NCBI RefSeq assembly: GCF_001746295.1
Contig: NZ_MJAH01000007.1
Span: 1 to 64,000 of the forward strand
Reading direction: 5' to 3'
DNA length: 64,000 nucleotides
Source of the DNA: Streptomyces sp. LUP47B
GTDB taxonomy: Bacteria > Actinomycetota > Actinomycetes > Streptomycetales > Streptomycetaceae
Positions 8,603 to 17,335 of the stretch are shown here, one piece after another. The notes beneath the pieces were generated by a model. That model was not told the DNA's origin, did not search any database, and worked only from the letters and a program-made list of their open reading frames with translations. Every line of letters starts with the position of its first letter. The stretch's first letter is position 1. The translations under genes and the position numbers were made by a program.

Positions 8603-9085
8603 TCACCGGGAGGCCGGAAGGGAACCCCTGTTGCCGGCACGGAGGCGCAGGTGAGCTGTGATCCGTTTGCCTGCGGCCTGGGAGGCGACGACGACTCTGT
8701 GGCTGACCGTGTGCACCAGGTGCAGTCCGTGACCGCCGATGCGGTACCGGTCGCCCTTGTGCACCGTCGGCTTCTCCGGAGAGGTGTCCCACACGGTGAT
8801 CGTCAGTTCTTCCCCGGACAGCTGCAGGAGCAGCCCGCAGGGACCGGGAGCGTGCCGGATGGCGTTGGTGACCAGCTCGCTGACAGTGAGTTCGGCGTCC
8901 AGCGCCAGAGGGGCTGGCACGCGAGTGCGGCCGTTTCGCGGGGCGTGGGCGAGAAACGCGCGTAGGGCACAGCGCGCGTCCGCGGCGCGGGCCGCGCCGT
9001 CGGTCCAGGCGGCGCTGTAACGCAGCGCGGCCTGCTCGTCCGTGCCCTGCTCATCTGCCGCCTGATTCCTGAGCGGAGTGACCAT
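8603..9085 (-). CDS. ATP-binding anti-sigma-type kinase (SpoIIAB/RsbW-like HATPase)
   Basis: A 160-residue single-domain GHKL ATPase starting at ATG 9085. The N-box helix is LTVSELVTNAIRHAPGPCGL, the aspartate of the G1 box is in VWDTSPEKP, and the G2 box is RIGGHGLHLVHTV, with a degenerate GHGL in place of GRGL. In Streptomyces, dozens of such small kinases act as anti-sigma factors or phosphorylate STAS-domain antagonists. A broken STAS-like fragment lies just beyond on the plus strand (9269-9478), a possible former partner. Confidence 0.8.
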   Translation of the reverse strand: MVTPLRNQAADEQGTDEQAALRYSAAWTDGAARAADARCALRAFLAHAPRNGRTRVPAPLALDAELTVSELVTNAIRHAPGPCGLLLQLSGEELTITVWDTSPEKPTVHKGDRYRIGGHGLHLVHTVSHRVVVASQAAGKRITAHLRLRAGNRGSLPASR

Positions 9086-9268
9086 GCGGGCTCTTTCGTT
9101 GCGTTCGCCCCAAGGGCGGCTTTCCCTACCGCGTATGCCCGACCACCAGCCGCCCACACCTGCGGATGCCGCCATCCGGGGTGCGGTTCATCCGGGTATG
9201 CGTGGTGCCGTGGCCGAGCTGGATCGGGACCGGGATCCACCCTCAGGTGAGGCGGTCGACGTGGACAG

Positions 9269-9478
9269 ATGCCAGGTCTCTTCATGCCCGTGCCCGGTGG
9301 CTTCAAGCCGCGCGGCCTGACCACCGGATGCGTGGACAGTGACCTTGGAAAGCAGCCCGGCGAACCGTTGCGTGTGTGCAGTACCACCGTGGCCGACGGG
9401 ACGGTCGTAGCGGTATCGGGCGAGGTGGACCACCCACCCGGACCTGCGATCGTGGTGATAACAACGCTGCCTTCGTGA
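9269..9478 (+). pseudogene. STAS-domain (anti-sigma antagonist) N-terminal fragment
   Basis: The frame encodes LRVCSTTVADGTVVAVSGEV followed by DHPPGPAI, which matches the first strands of a STAS anti-sigma-factor antagonist. It then runs to a stop, losing the phosphorylatable DS motif and the remaining helices. It lies next to the divergent SpoIIAB-like kinase, so it probably was its cognate antagonist. The call is tentative because only about 30 residues are diagnostic. Confidence 0.4.
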
Positions 9479-9734
9479 CAACCATCGAGCTTCGGCTCAC
9501 CTTTCCCATGCCCGTCACGCAGAGTTGTCCGAGGTGCGCCTGTGGTGCGTCCTTCAGTTGGCCTGGTGCCCCTTGGTCGGGACACGCTCGGGTGTGCTTC
9601 CGCTTTCGGTCGGCAGGGCGTAGATCCGGGCTGAGCGTGGCGTGACGAGTCGGCGCTCGCTGAGATCACCGCGTTCGGTGAGGCCGTGTGAGCCCATTCC
9701 TTCAGCCCCCGGCCAGCCAGGTGCCACCGATACG

Positions 9735-9839
9735 ATGCGCGCAGAGCCGGCGCGTGCCCTCGATGTGTACGAGCAAGCGAAGCAGGACTACGTCGGTGGC
9801 CGGGCCTCGGCGGACGTACTTGTGGACGACCGCGAAATT
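9735..9839 (+). pseudogene. Unknown gene 5' end, truncated by the ISL3 element
   Basis: An ATG at 9735 opens a frame (MRAEPARALDVYEQAKQDYV, then GGRASADVLVDDREIG) of good coding composition that runs straight into the left inverted repeat of the ISL3 element at 9840. The continuation is not recognisable to the right of the element at 11533, so flanking DNA was probably lost after the insertion. Family unknown. Confidence 0.35.
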
Positions 9840-11532
9840 GGTTCTGGCCGCGATTCCGTGAATCCCTGCTCATGATCGGAGCAGGATGCGGGTGCGGAGG
9901 AGGCGGAACGAGGCTCGGCCGTACATGGCCCGCTTGATCGTCTTGATGCGATTGACATGGCCTTCGACGATGTCCGAACTCCATGGAAGGGTGAGGCCGG
10001 CGGTGACGGCGTCGAGGTCGAGGCACAGGCCCTGGGCGAAGGACAGGATGGCCGCCGGCGCGTCGCGCTCGGCTTCGCGTATCCACGTCAACAGCTGGTG
10101 GCCGCGCCGTTGTTGGAGCAGGTCGTGGAAGGTCCAGGCGAGATCGCACGCCCGGGCGATGTCGGGGCATGTCAGCCGCACATTGAGGAGCTGTTCCTCC
10201 TCGCGGAGCTTCAGAGTGCCACGGGGCAGCATGATCCAGGTGGTGATCTTGCGTGGGCTTGGGATGGCGCCGCGGGCAGGTTCGACAGTGCCGGTCCTGA
10301 GCCCGGCCACGTAGCGGCGCACGGGCAGGTCGCTGCCCTGGTAGCCACGCTCGCGTATCTCGTGGAAGAGGTCGGTCGGGCTGGTCACACCGTCGGTGAA
10401 CCGCTCGGTCAGATAGGCGGTGAACGGCTCCAGCACCCCTTTGGGGCGCCCGAGCCGTGCGGACGCAAGCAGCTCGTCGAGGTCGGTGTCGCGGAAGCGC
10501 CGGACGGTCTTGCGGTCCAGGTGCAGTCGCCGTGCGATCTCGGAGACGGAGTGCCCGTGCCCAAGCAGGCGATGGACGTCGGAGTACCGGTCGACCGTGC
10601 GGACAGCGATCTTCGTGGGCGGCAACGTCGGCGGTGGCAGGGGATTGATGATCCGCCGGGGCTCCGCATCGCGATCGGCTTCAGCCTGTTTACGCAGGCA
10701 GGAGCGGTGTTGATGGCACGTCTTCTCGACCGCGGAGGAGAGGTTGTGGAGCAAATGCCAGCGATCGGCGACCTCCTGGGCTTCTGGAACCGCTTCACGG
10801 ACGGCACTGGAATAGGCACTGGCCCAGTCCCGACAGATGATCTCCGCGCCGGGATGTTCGCGCAGCCAGGTAGCGAAGGAGGCCGCGTCCCGGTCGGGCA
10901 GGACATCGACCACGCGGGCCGCTTCGATGTCGACCAGGACGGTTCCGTAGCGCCAGCCCTTGCGGAAGGCGAACTCGTCGACACCCAGCACCCGCGGAGC
11001 GCGCTCGGGCACCGCCGGGGCCGTGAGCAGGCCCAGTAGATGAGTACGGCCGGTGGGTAACTGCAGGACCCGGCATAGGCGTTCACCGGGACGACCGCCC
11101 AGGAACGTAGCGACGGCCTGCATCCATCGCCGCAGCCCAACGCTGTGACGGCGATACCGCTCGCTCAGATCCGGGACCTGCTCGACGAACGTCCGCCGAC
11201 AGCAAGACGCCCGCTCACAAAAGAAGCGGCGCACACTGAGCCGGATCACCAACGCCCGCCCCACCAGGGGGCGTTCGGCCACGCGGCGCACGTACCGGGA
11301 GTGCACGCGACGTCCCGGCCAGCCGCAGTCCGGGCAGGCCGGCGGCTGCCCACACGACGACGCCTCCACCGCGACTCTCTCCGCTGTGGCGTGCACCGCC
11401 GTGACACGCACATCGATCCCGGGAAACAGCACATCCTCGACCGCGGCAGCCCCCATACCAGGGCAATCCCCACGAGAAACGTTCCCGCAGTCGAACGCCG
11501 ACCTGGGGATTCACGGAATCGCGGCCAGAACC
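9840..11532. mobile_element. ISL3-family insertion sequence, structurally complete
   Basis: The element is bounded by perfect 27-bp terminal inverted repeats. The left one is at 9840-9866 (begins GGTTCTGGCCGCGATTCC) and the right one at 11506-11532 (ends GGAATCGCGGCCAGAACC). The two outer bases TT also match. It carries one full transposase gene on the minus strand. ISL3 elements normally make 8-bp target duplications; the flanks (gcgaaatt on the left, aaaatctt on the right) do not match, so one side was probably rearranged after insertion. Confidence 0.9.
9870..11456 (-). CDS. ISL3-family transposase
   Basis: A full-length 528-residue transposase. The N-terminal zinc-finger motif CPDCGW, followed by FFCERASCCRRTF, supplies the paired cysteines typical of ISL3. 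The catalytic DDE core includes VLGVDEFAFRKGWRYGTVLV, then IICRDWASAY, and the C-terminal WSSDIVEGHVNRIKTIKRAM holding the glutamate. A helix-turn-helix (HSVSEIARRLHLDRKTVRRF) lies mid-protein. It is intact and probably competent, unlike most other transposases in the window. The stop codon lies right beside the left inverted repeat. Confidence 0.95.
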   Translation of the reverse strand: MGAAAVEDVLFPGIDVRVTAVHATAERVAVEASSCGQPPACPDCGWPGRRVHSRYVRRVAERPLVGRALVIRLSVRRFFCERASCCRRTFVEQVPDLSERYRRHSVGLRRWMQAVATFLGGRPGERLCRVLQLPTGRTHLLGLLTAPAVPERAPRVLGVDEFAFRKGWRYGTVLVDIEAARVVDVLPDRDAASFATWLREHPGAEIICRDWASAYSSAVREAVPEAQEVADRWHLLHNLSSAVEKTCHQHRSCLRKQAEADRDAEPRRIINPLPPPTLPPTKIAVRTVDRYSDVHRLLGHGHSVSEIARRLHLDRKTVRRFRDTDLDELLASARLGRPKGVLEPFTAYLTERFTDGVTSPTDLFHEIRERGYQGSDLPVRRYVAGLRTGTVEPARGAIPSPRKITTWIMLPRGTLKLREEEQLLNVRLTCPDIARACDLAWTFHDLLQQRRGHQLLTWIREAERDAPAAILSFAQGLCLDLDAVTAGLTLPWSSDIVEGHVNRIKTIKRAMYGRASFRLLRTRILLRS

Positions 11533-11929
11533 AAAATCTTGATCGTCGACAGCACTCGAGGTACCACCTGCACTGGACGACGGCAGGCACGCATTGGCGT
11601 GTCTGAATGCCCCGCCGACGAGCGTTGCCAGAGCGCATGCCGTTCTGCTTTCGACACCCGGCAGGGGCGGGCCGTCCGGCAGGCCAGGTGGGCGTGTCCA
11701 GGGGGTATCGCCCGCGGCATCAGCCGTGTGCGCAGCGGACGCGGTGCGCCTGGCAAAGAGCCCGAGCCGGTCGCGCCGCGGCCGGAGCCCGTCAGCAGGT
11801 CCCCCGGCGCACAGCCGCGTACGACAAAGTTTCCCCACGCCGGTACGGGAGGTAGCGCCCCCCAGCCACAGGTCAGCGGGAAGGGAAGCAGCGGCCAGCA
11901 GACGCACCCGTTGGCAATGGCCTCGTACC
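11533..11929. other. Stretch with no recognised gene
   Basis: This DNA lies between the ISL3 right end and the first recognisable helicase-associated repeat. Frames on both strands are open because of base composition but show no family motif. It may hold highly decayed sequence. Confidence 0.3.
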
Positions 11930-12605
11930 GGCCTTCCCGTATGGTCTTCTCGACTTTCCCGCTCGGGCACTGGGTCGACCAACAGCGGAAGGCGCTACGG
12001 GCCGGGAGTTCGGGAGCGGCGCAAGAACCTGCTGGACGCCTCAAAACCCCGGGACGGTCTGGGAACCCGGCGAACAGGCCTGGAGGCAAAGGGCGCCGCG
12101 CTCTGGTCCTACCGGCGCGCCGCGGGCCACCTCGCACCCCACCAGGACCAGAGATGTGGGGTGCGGACGAGGCGATGGTGCCGATCGGGCAGCACATCGC
12201 CAACCTGCGCAGGCAGGGCGGATCGGGCAAGGCCCTGGAGCGGGCGCCACAGCGCACCATAGGCTGGCTGCAGTCGACCCGGAGTGGAACAGCCCATGCC
12301 CGCTGGACTGGCAGCGCCACTACCGCGTCCTCGCCGACGTCGACGAACCCGGCGGTATCCTGCCCGACATTGCACACGGGGTCCCGTTCGAGGACGACGG
12401 CCCGGGCAAGCGGCTGCAACGGCAGGAGAATCCGGGCACCTGCAAGCTGCTGTCCAGCGAGCAGCAGGAACGGCTGACCAAGCTGGCATCAAGCCACTTG
12501 AGGCACCGTCCCCCGCTCCGGTGGCCAAGCCTGCGACGAAGGGCGAGCAAGGAACCAAAGGCCTTCCAGCGCGGCCTGGCGGCCTTCACGCAGTGGGTGC
12601 AACGG
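11930..12605 (+). pseudogene. Helicase-associated-domain protein, 5' part (decayed)
   Basis: Repeats of the helicase-associated domain found at the C-terminus of actinobacterial, often telomere-linked, helicases are visible in order but in different frames. They are FPLGHWVDQQRKALRAG, LWSYRRAAGHLAPHQD, DEAMVPIGQHIANLRRQGG, WQRHYRVLADVDEPGGILPD and FQRGLAAFTQWVQR. At least three frameshifts separate them, and the N-terminal motor domain is missing. The gene is interrupted at codon QR (CAACGG, 12600-12605) by the IS21-type element and resumes at 14707. Helicases of this type are common near Streptomyces telomeres, which fits the tpg remnant nearby. Confidence 0.65.
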
Positions 12606-12689
12606 TGACGGCGGCCGTGGCAAAGGCCAGATGTGCGGCCAGCTGAGTCCAGGCTGACGGCCACCGGAATTCCAGGTGGGTGGCCATCT

Positions 12690-13460
12690 GACCAGTGGTA
12701 TGCGAACCTGCTGGCCGCCTACGAAACCTTCGCCGAGCTCGCCGACGCCTGCCTGACCTGGTGCGATGCGGTGAACTCGCGCCGTCACCGGGCGACCGGG
12801 CAGATACCCGCCGACCGTCTGGACATCGAACGCACCACGCTGCATGTCCTGCCCATCGAGCCGCTCGCGCTTGCGCTGGGCGAGGAGAGACTGGTCGGCT
12901 CGGACCGCACCATCAGCTTCAACGCGGTGCGCTACTCGACCCCGCCGGGCTATACCGGTGCCAAGGTGTGGTGCCGGGTGGTCGGCGAAGAACTGTCCAT
13001 CACCGCCCGCACCAACTCCCGTGATTTCTCGGAGATTTGGCGCCAACAACTTTCCACTCCGGGTGTTCCGCAGATCATCGACGAGCACTACCCCGACCAC
13101 CCCGACGGCCGCAGCATCCACCAGCCGAGGTTGCGGCCCCGCTCGGAAGCCGAGCTCGCGTTCGTCGGCATCGGCCCCGGCGCGGGACGCTGGCTCAAGG
13201 AGGCCGGCCCCGCTGGCGCGGTCCGCATCCGCGCCAAGATGGCCCGTGCGGTCGAGCTGGCCACCGTCCTGGGCAACGACATAGTCGACCAAGCCCTGGG
13301 ACTTGCGGCCACGGCCGGGCGCTTCGCCGACGACGACCTGCTCTCGATCCTGGGACACATTGCGGACAGCAAGCCCGTCGGCGAGGTCGTCCGCGCGGAC
13401 GAGGCCCACTCCGTCCAGAACGGAACCATCGGCTGGCAAGCCCTGGGCCAGTGGGCAACG
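12690..13460 (+). pseudogene. istA: IS21 transposase IstA, C-terminal part only
   Basis: About 255 residues match the C-terminal half of IstA. They start at YANLLAAYETFAELADACLT (region after the catalytic core), then RRHRATGQIPADRL, the Mu-type C-terminal barrel region (SFNAVRYSTPPGYTGAKVWC) and the tail ALGLAATAGRFADDDLLSIL. The helix-turn-helix and the DDE catalytic domain are missing because of a deletion between the left end and 12690. The frame then runs into unrelated sequence after IGWQALGQ. Confidence 0.8.
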
Positions 13461-13491
13461 AATTCAAGGAAGTTGACGCACGACTCTGCGG

Positions 13492-13782
13492 TCAGTCGCC
13501 GACAAACCACAGATAACGGTGTGACCCCTGCTCGACTACCTGGCACAACTCGCGAGCCTGCCCGACCCAGTCACCGCCGCAAGCGGCCGGGAGCCGGTCG
13601 AGTTCCGCCAGCAGCAGCGACACCTGCCGATGGTTGAAGACCGCATCCCCATAGGGAATCAAGCCCCAGAGCATCGGGAACAGCCCCGGATTCAGATCAC
13701 CGAAAGCGGAAGTCCACTCCACCCCGCCCTCGGCCCGGGCTATGACGTCGCCGCTGTCACCGCGCACCTGCATATCGATCAC
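13492..13782 (-). CDS. Small conserved-looking unknown protein nested in the IS21 element
   Basis: A 96-residue protein from GTG 13782 to 13492, on the strand opposite to istA and istB and lying exactly between them. It contains DVIARAEGGVEWTSAFGDLN and a C-terminal half HRQVSLLLAELDRL ... SHRYLWFVGD. Composition and hydrophobic spacing look like a real folded cytosolic protein of the size of immunity or antitoxin proteins, but I do not recognise the family. IS21 elements normally have istA and istB adjacent or overlapping, so this gene is a passenger or a later insertion. The ribosome-binding site is weak. Confidence 0.5.
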   Translation of the reverse strand: MIDMQVRGDSGDVIARAEGGVEWTSAFGDLNPGLFPMLWGLIPYGDAVFNHRQVSLLLAELDRLPAACGGDWVGQARELCQVVEQGSHRYLWFVGD

Positions 13783-13831
13783 CCGTCGAGCCTATCGGCG
13801 CCAATCCTGACCGACGAAGGAATTAACGACC

Positions 13832-14603
13832 ATGACGTTTCCCCAGGCCCCGGCCCTGCCCGAGGAGCTCGACAAGCTCATGCGCCGCATGCGCGTGCCC
13901 TATATGCGCAAAGCCGCCCCGGACGTGCTGGCCCGCCCGAGCTCAACGCTGGGACCCCGCCGAGGTGTTGCGGCTGCTGATATCCGAGGAGGTCACTGGC
14001 CGCGATGCTGCGACGAGGCGTCTTCGCCGCCACTCGGCGAACTTCCCGACCGGCAAGACCCTGGGCTCCTGGCGGGCCGAGGACTCCACTATCCCCGAAC
14101 CCGCCCAAAACTCCCTGATCACCCTGGAGTGGATCGGCCGCGCCGAGAATCTGGTGATCGCCGGCCCGTCGGGGACGGGCAAGAGCCACTTCACCGAGGG
14201 CCTGGCCCAGGCCGCGATCGAGAAGGACCTGCGGGCGTCCTGGTTCACCCTGGAGACGCTGAGCGCCGCGATCGGCAAATCGAAGGTCGACGGGTCCACC
14301 GCACGGACCGTCGCCCGGATCTGCCGCGCGGACCTCATCGTCATCGACGACATCGGCCTGCTGCCCGTCGGGGAAGACGCCGCCGAGGCGTTCTACCGGA
14401 TCATCGACGCAGCCTACGAACGCCGGTCCATCGCTGTGACCAGCAACATTCACCCTTCGGGCTTCGACACGATCATGCCGAAGACTCTCGCGGGCGCGAG
14501 CACCGACCGCCTCATGCATCACGCTCATCTCGTGACCACCACCGGTGACTCGCATCGCCTCGCCGAGGCCCTCGCCGGGAAGGGGGTGGTCCCCTTGAAC
14601 TGA
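13832..14603 (+). pseudogene. istB: IS21 helper ATPase IstB, frameshifted
   Basis: Translation starts at ATG 13832 (MTFPQAPALPEELDKLMRRM), the normal IstB N-terminus, but the frame is lost near 13935, where the RAQRWDPAEVL segment is garbled. From 13965 the correct frame resumes and is open to the natural stop. Walker A is GPSGTGKSH, Walker B is LIVIDDIGLLPV, sensor I is the TSN in SIAVTSNIHP, and the C-terminus is ALAGKGVVPLN. IstB is the AAA+ partner that activates IstA; here it is broken and its IstA partner is truncated. Confidence 0.8.
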
Positions 14604-14706
14604 CCCCCACCCCGGGAACACCACTGGCCACATGACTGGCTTTCTGATGGCCACCAGCCTGGGCCTCCAACGGCCACCCACCTGGGCATCTCAATGACCG
14701 GTGACA

Positions 14707-14850
14707 CAACGGGAAGGCGCCCCACCAGCCGATACCACGAACACTGCGAACAGATTCTGGGTCTCCAACACCCGCGTGAGGCGGGACAGGCTCACCCAGG
14801 AACAGCTCGACGCACTACGAGAAACGGCGTGGAATGGGCGTGGCGCCGAC
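14707..14850 (+). pseudogene. Helicase-associated-domain protein, continuation after the IS21 element
   Basis: Following the CAACGG duplicate, the frame reads QREGAPPADTTNTANRFWVS then NTRVRRDRLTQEQLDALRE. This is the last repeat of a helicase-associated domain (a WVSNTRxRRDxLT block) and continues directly from the FTQWVQR end at 12605. After about 14850 the sequence is no longer recognisable. Confidence 0.6.
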
Positions 14851-14937
14851 ACCGTCCGGCCGTTGCGCCGGATCACGCAGGCCCCCCGGGACACGATATC
14901 GGGGCCGCGCCTTTCTTCAGGCGTCGCGGCGCATGCG

Positions 14938-15624
14938 TCATGCCTCGTCGTGCCAGGGGAAGCCATCCGGGTCCGCGGCGGCACGGGTCCAGACCCGCTC
15001 ATCGTCATGGCCGCGGATCTGGTCCAGGAACGGGAAGTCTTCCGGCTGCACGGCCAGTTTGGCGACGGGGGTCACTGGTAAGGGACTTGCCCATTGGGCC
15101 GGCTGCACCAGGACATCGCCGACCCGCATCCGCGGCTGCAGCTCGAAGGTGCCGGCGGGCAACAGGTAGACCGTGCCGGGACGCCAGGGCTGCTGCTTGA
15201 GCGCCTGCGCGCTGATGGAGAAGTAGTAGTGCGGCTCGCCGAGGCGCTCGCTGCCGTTGTCGAGGCGGGCGCAGCCATTGATCAACGACATCGGGTGGTG
15301 GTCCCGGTCCAGGATCGCGTAGTACATCGGCCAGAGCCCGTCACTGGCGGCGAAGACCGCGTGCCGGTTGCCGAACTCGCTGCTGTCGTGCGGCTGCCGG
15401 GGCTCGAAGCGGCTGATCGCCGGGTCGCCCGAGCCGTGCAACAGCAGTCTGCCGCGGTCTGCGGCATGGCAGAGGAACTGCCATTTCGGCGCCTGGATCC
15501 GGTATTCGATGGGCTCATCGGGACCGTTCGCGAGCGCTTGGTCCAGCAGTCGGTCGAAGGATGCCGACGTTGTGCGGTCCGGGGGTGGGGCAGGACGCGT
15601 CATCCAGTACGCAGGCAGCTTCAT
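14938..15624 (-). CDS. Conserved protein of unknown function
   Basis: An intact 228-residue cytosolic protein from ATG 15624. Notable segments are KWQFLCHAADRGRLLLHGSG (a hydrophobic strand then HGSGD), FEPRQPHDSSEFGNRHAVFA, and SDGLWPMYYAILDRDH. The order His-Gly-Ser-Gly, then an EFGN/VFA block, then an Asp-rich strand gives the impression of an enzyme family, but I cannot name it. Its ATG overlaps the stop of a short upstream frame (ATGA at 15621-15624; that frame ends in VPSSALDRLLR), which suggests translational coupling to a truncated upstream gene. It is one of the few intact genes in the IS-rich stretch. Confidence 0.6.
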   Translation of the reverse strand: MKLPAYWMTRPAPPPDRTTSASFDRLLDQALANGPDEPIEYRIQAPKWQFLCHAADRGRLLLHGSGDPAISRFEPRQPHDSSEFGNRHAVFAASDGLWPMYYAILDRDHHPMSLINGCARLDNGSERLGEPHYYFSISAQALKQQPWRPGTVYLLPAGTFELQPRMRVGDVLVQPAQWASPLPVTPVAKLAVQPEDFPFLDQIRGHDDERVWTRAAADPDGFPWHDEA

Positions 15625-15840
15625 CGCAGCAATCTATCCAGCGCGCTGCTCGGGACACCGCGAATCCAGCTGGATGCGCTTCCCGGGTCGGCAGCGAGGC
15701 GGGCTGGCATCAGCAGGATCCGGCTCATCGCACCCCCACCAAGACGGAACTGAGACGCATGGCCTACGCGGCCGGCCTGGTGAACCGCGGCTCTCCGGCA
15801 GAAGTGGCACAAGGACAAAGTCGCCTGGGTTGTTCGAGAT

Positions 15841-16404
15841 CTACAGGTCGAACTCGAGGTGCTCGATGTCGGTGAAGCGGACCCCTTCCAGGGTTCCGGC
15901 GCGGCGGCCGCCGTCCTGGAAGTACACCTCCTTGAGCGCTTCAGCGGTGATCTCCTTCAGCTGCTGGTCGGTGGCGCCGGCCTCCTGGGTATCGAAGAGG
16001 CGGGCGGCGTGCTGCGGGGGCAGGGCGACGGTCGGGTGGCGGATGCGGTCCTGGTCGGTCGACCCGATCGGTGCGGTGTAGCCGAGGCGAACGCGGGTAT
16101 CGACGACGATGCCGCCGGTGGTCGCCGCCCACTGGCGGGCCTTGGCGCGGATCTGCGGCTGCCAGCGCATCTTCACCTCGTGCTCCAGGCGCACGGCGAG
16201 GTCCGGGCGGGGCTTTCGACCAACGCCAGCAGCGCCGGCCCGGAGCCCCGGGTCGAGGTCCACAGCCTTCTTCCGGCTCCACCAGGACGACGGACCCGCC
16301 CCAACAGAGCCTGACCAGAGTCCAGTTTCACGCCGGTTCCGCCCTGGCGGCGAACCGGTTTCCCCTGCCCTGCTCCGCAGCAGTTTCGTTTCCTCCCCGG
16401 CCAA
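15841..16404 (-). pseudogene. tpg: Telomere terminal protein Tpg, N-terminus replaced or garbled
   Basis: From about residue 65 onward the frame is a clear Tpg: RKPRPDLAVRLEHEVKMRWQ, then QIRAKARQWAATTGGIVVDT, then ALPPQHAARLFDTQEAGATD, EVYFQDGGRRAG and FTDIEHLEFDL at the very end. Tpg is the protein covalently attached to the 5' ends of linear Streptomyces replicons that primes end-patching. The expected N-terminal helix-turn-helix (the segment before KPRPDL usually contains QRTVERYV) is not present in any frame, so this copy is probably non-functional. Total length is close to normal (about 187 codons). No tap gene is adjacent. Confidence 0.75.
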
Positions 16405-16456
16405 GAGGCCGGAGTATCAACGAAGGACAGAGCCAGATGAGCCACCGCATGATCTG

Positions 16457-17299
16457 TTAGGGGATGAGCAGCTCAGCCTCATCCGCATGGCCAGAAAGTC
16501 GGCCGGCCTCACGGATCTGCTCGACCGTCATCGAACCAGCCAGTTCGATCGCGTCGTGAACCCCATCCCCGTTTCCGCGGTCAAGCGGAGCCAATAGCCA
16601 GCGAACTGCCTGAACCAGGTCGACGGAAGTTCCGATACCGTCCCGATAGCACCGCGCCGCTACGAGCATCGCGGGGACATGCGATGATCTGGCTGCCCTG
16701 ATGTACCACTGCAACGACTCGCCGTAGAGACCCTTTTTCGCACACTGGTCTCCCAGTACGGCACACGCCTCCGGAATTCCTAGCTCACCGGCCGCCTGCA
16801 ACCACTTTGCGAATTCTCGGAAGTTCTTTCCGACTCCATGCCCGCGGTAATAATTAACCGCGAGATTAAAGGCCGCATAGCCGTCGCCCGCCTCAGCGGC
16901 AGCACGGTATAGATCGTTGGCCCTGCCCGGATCCGGAGCTGTGCCTATGCCCCCCGCAAGGACAAACCCCAGCTCCCGCATTCCTTCGACGACAGCCTCA
17001 CTGGCAGCCACCTCCAGCAACGAGACCGCGCGCGGAAGCTGTTCGCCACGCTCCATCAGCAGGCCGGCCACCAGGACCTTCGCGTCAAGGTCTCCCTGAT
17101 CGGCCAGGATCTCCAGTCGAGGCTGAAGTCCCCGAGCCCTGTCCCGCCCCTCCGCCGACCCCCTGCGTTTGGCATGAAAATACCAGTTACCGGCAGAGAC
17201 GAAATCTCCGGCATCCGCAGCCTGGTCACCGCGTTCCAGGAGTTCCTGGATGGAAACTCCTTCAGGGAATACACGCCAACTCGACACCGCTTCACCCAC
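16457..17299 (-). CDS. SEL1/TPR-repeat protein, candidate immunity for the RHS toxin
   Basis: A 280-residue cytosolic protein. The GTG at 17299 is chosen because a strong GAGGAG lies 6 bases upstream; the frame extends further up but only into the end of the toxin gene. SEL1-like helical repeats are visible: ANDLYRAAAEAGDGYAAFNL, NYYRGHGVGKNFREFAKWLQ, LYGESLQWYIRAARSSHVPA and CYRDGIGTSVDLVQAVRWLL. It is the first gene downstream of the deaminase-bearing RHS toxin, on the same strand, 88 bp away. Position and size fit an immunity protein, and helical-repeat proteins are known in such positions. A 14-bp hairpin separates the two genes. Its AT content is higher than the window average. The immunity role is inference. 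Confidence 0.65.
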   Translation of the reverse strand: MGEAVSSWRVFPEGVSIQELLERGDQAADAGDFVSAGNWYFHAKRRGSAEGRDRARGLQPRLEILADQGDLDAKVLVAGLLMERGEQLPRAVSLLEVAASEAVVEGMRELGFVLAGGIGTAPDPGRANDLYRAAAEAGDGYAAFNLAVNYYRGHGVGKNFREFAKWLQAAGELGIPEACAVLGDQCAKKGLYGESLQWYIRAARSSHVPAMLVAARCYRDGIGTSVDLVQAVRWLLAPLDRGNGDGVHDAIELAGSMTVEQIREAGRLSGHADEAELLIP

Positions 17300-17335
17300 G
17301 AATATCTCCTCGTGATCAGCAGCACGGTGGCCGCC

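Larger units (their letters stand above)
12606..14706. mobile_element. IS21-family element with internal deletion
   Basis: The element begins TGACGG and ends GTGACA, giving the TG...CA ends usual for IS21. It is flanked by a 6-bp direct repeat CAACGG (12600-12605 and 14707-14712), within the family range of target duplications. Removing the element and one repeat restores the host reading frame (WVQREGAPP). Sub-terminal inverted repeats CCAGGTGGGTGGCC (12672-12685) and GGCCACCCACCTGG (14672-14685) support these ends. It carries the C-terminal part of istA, an inserted antisense small gene and a frameshifted istB. It is not autonomous. Confidence 0.7.

Noticed and set aside
9830..11542. An 8-bp target duplication around the ISL3 element
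   Set aside because: The octamers outside the inverted repeats do not match in any plausible register.
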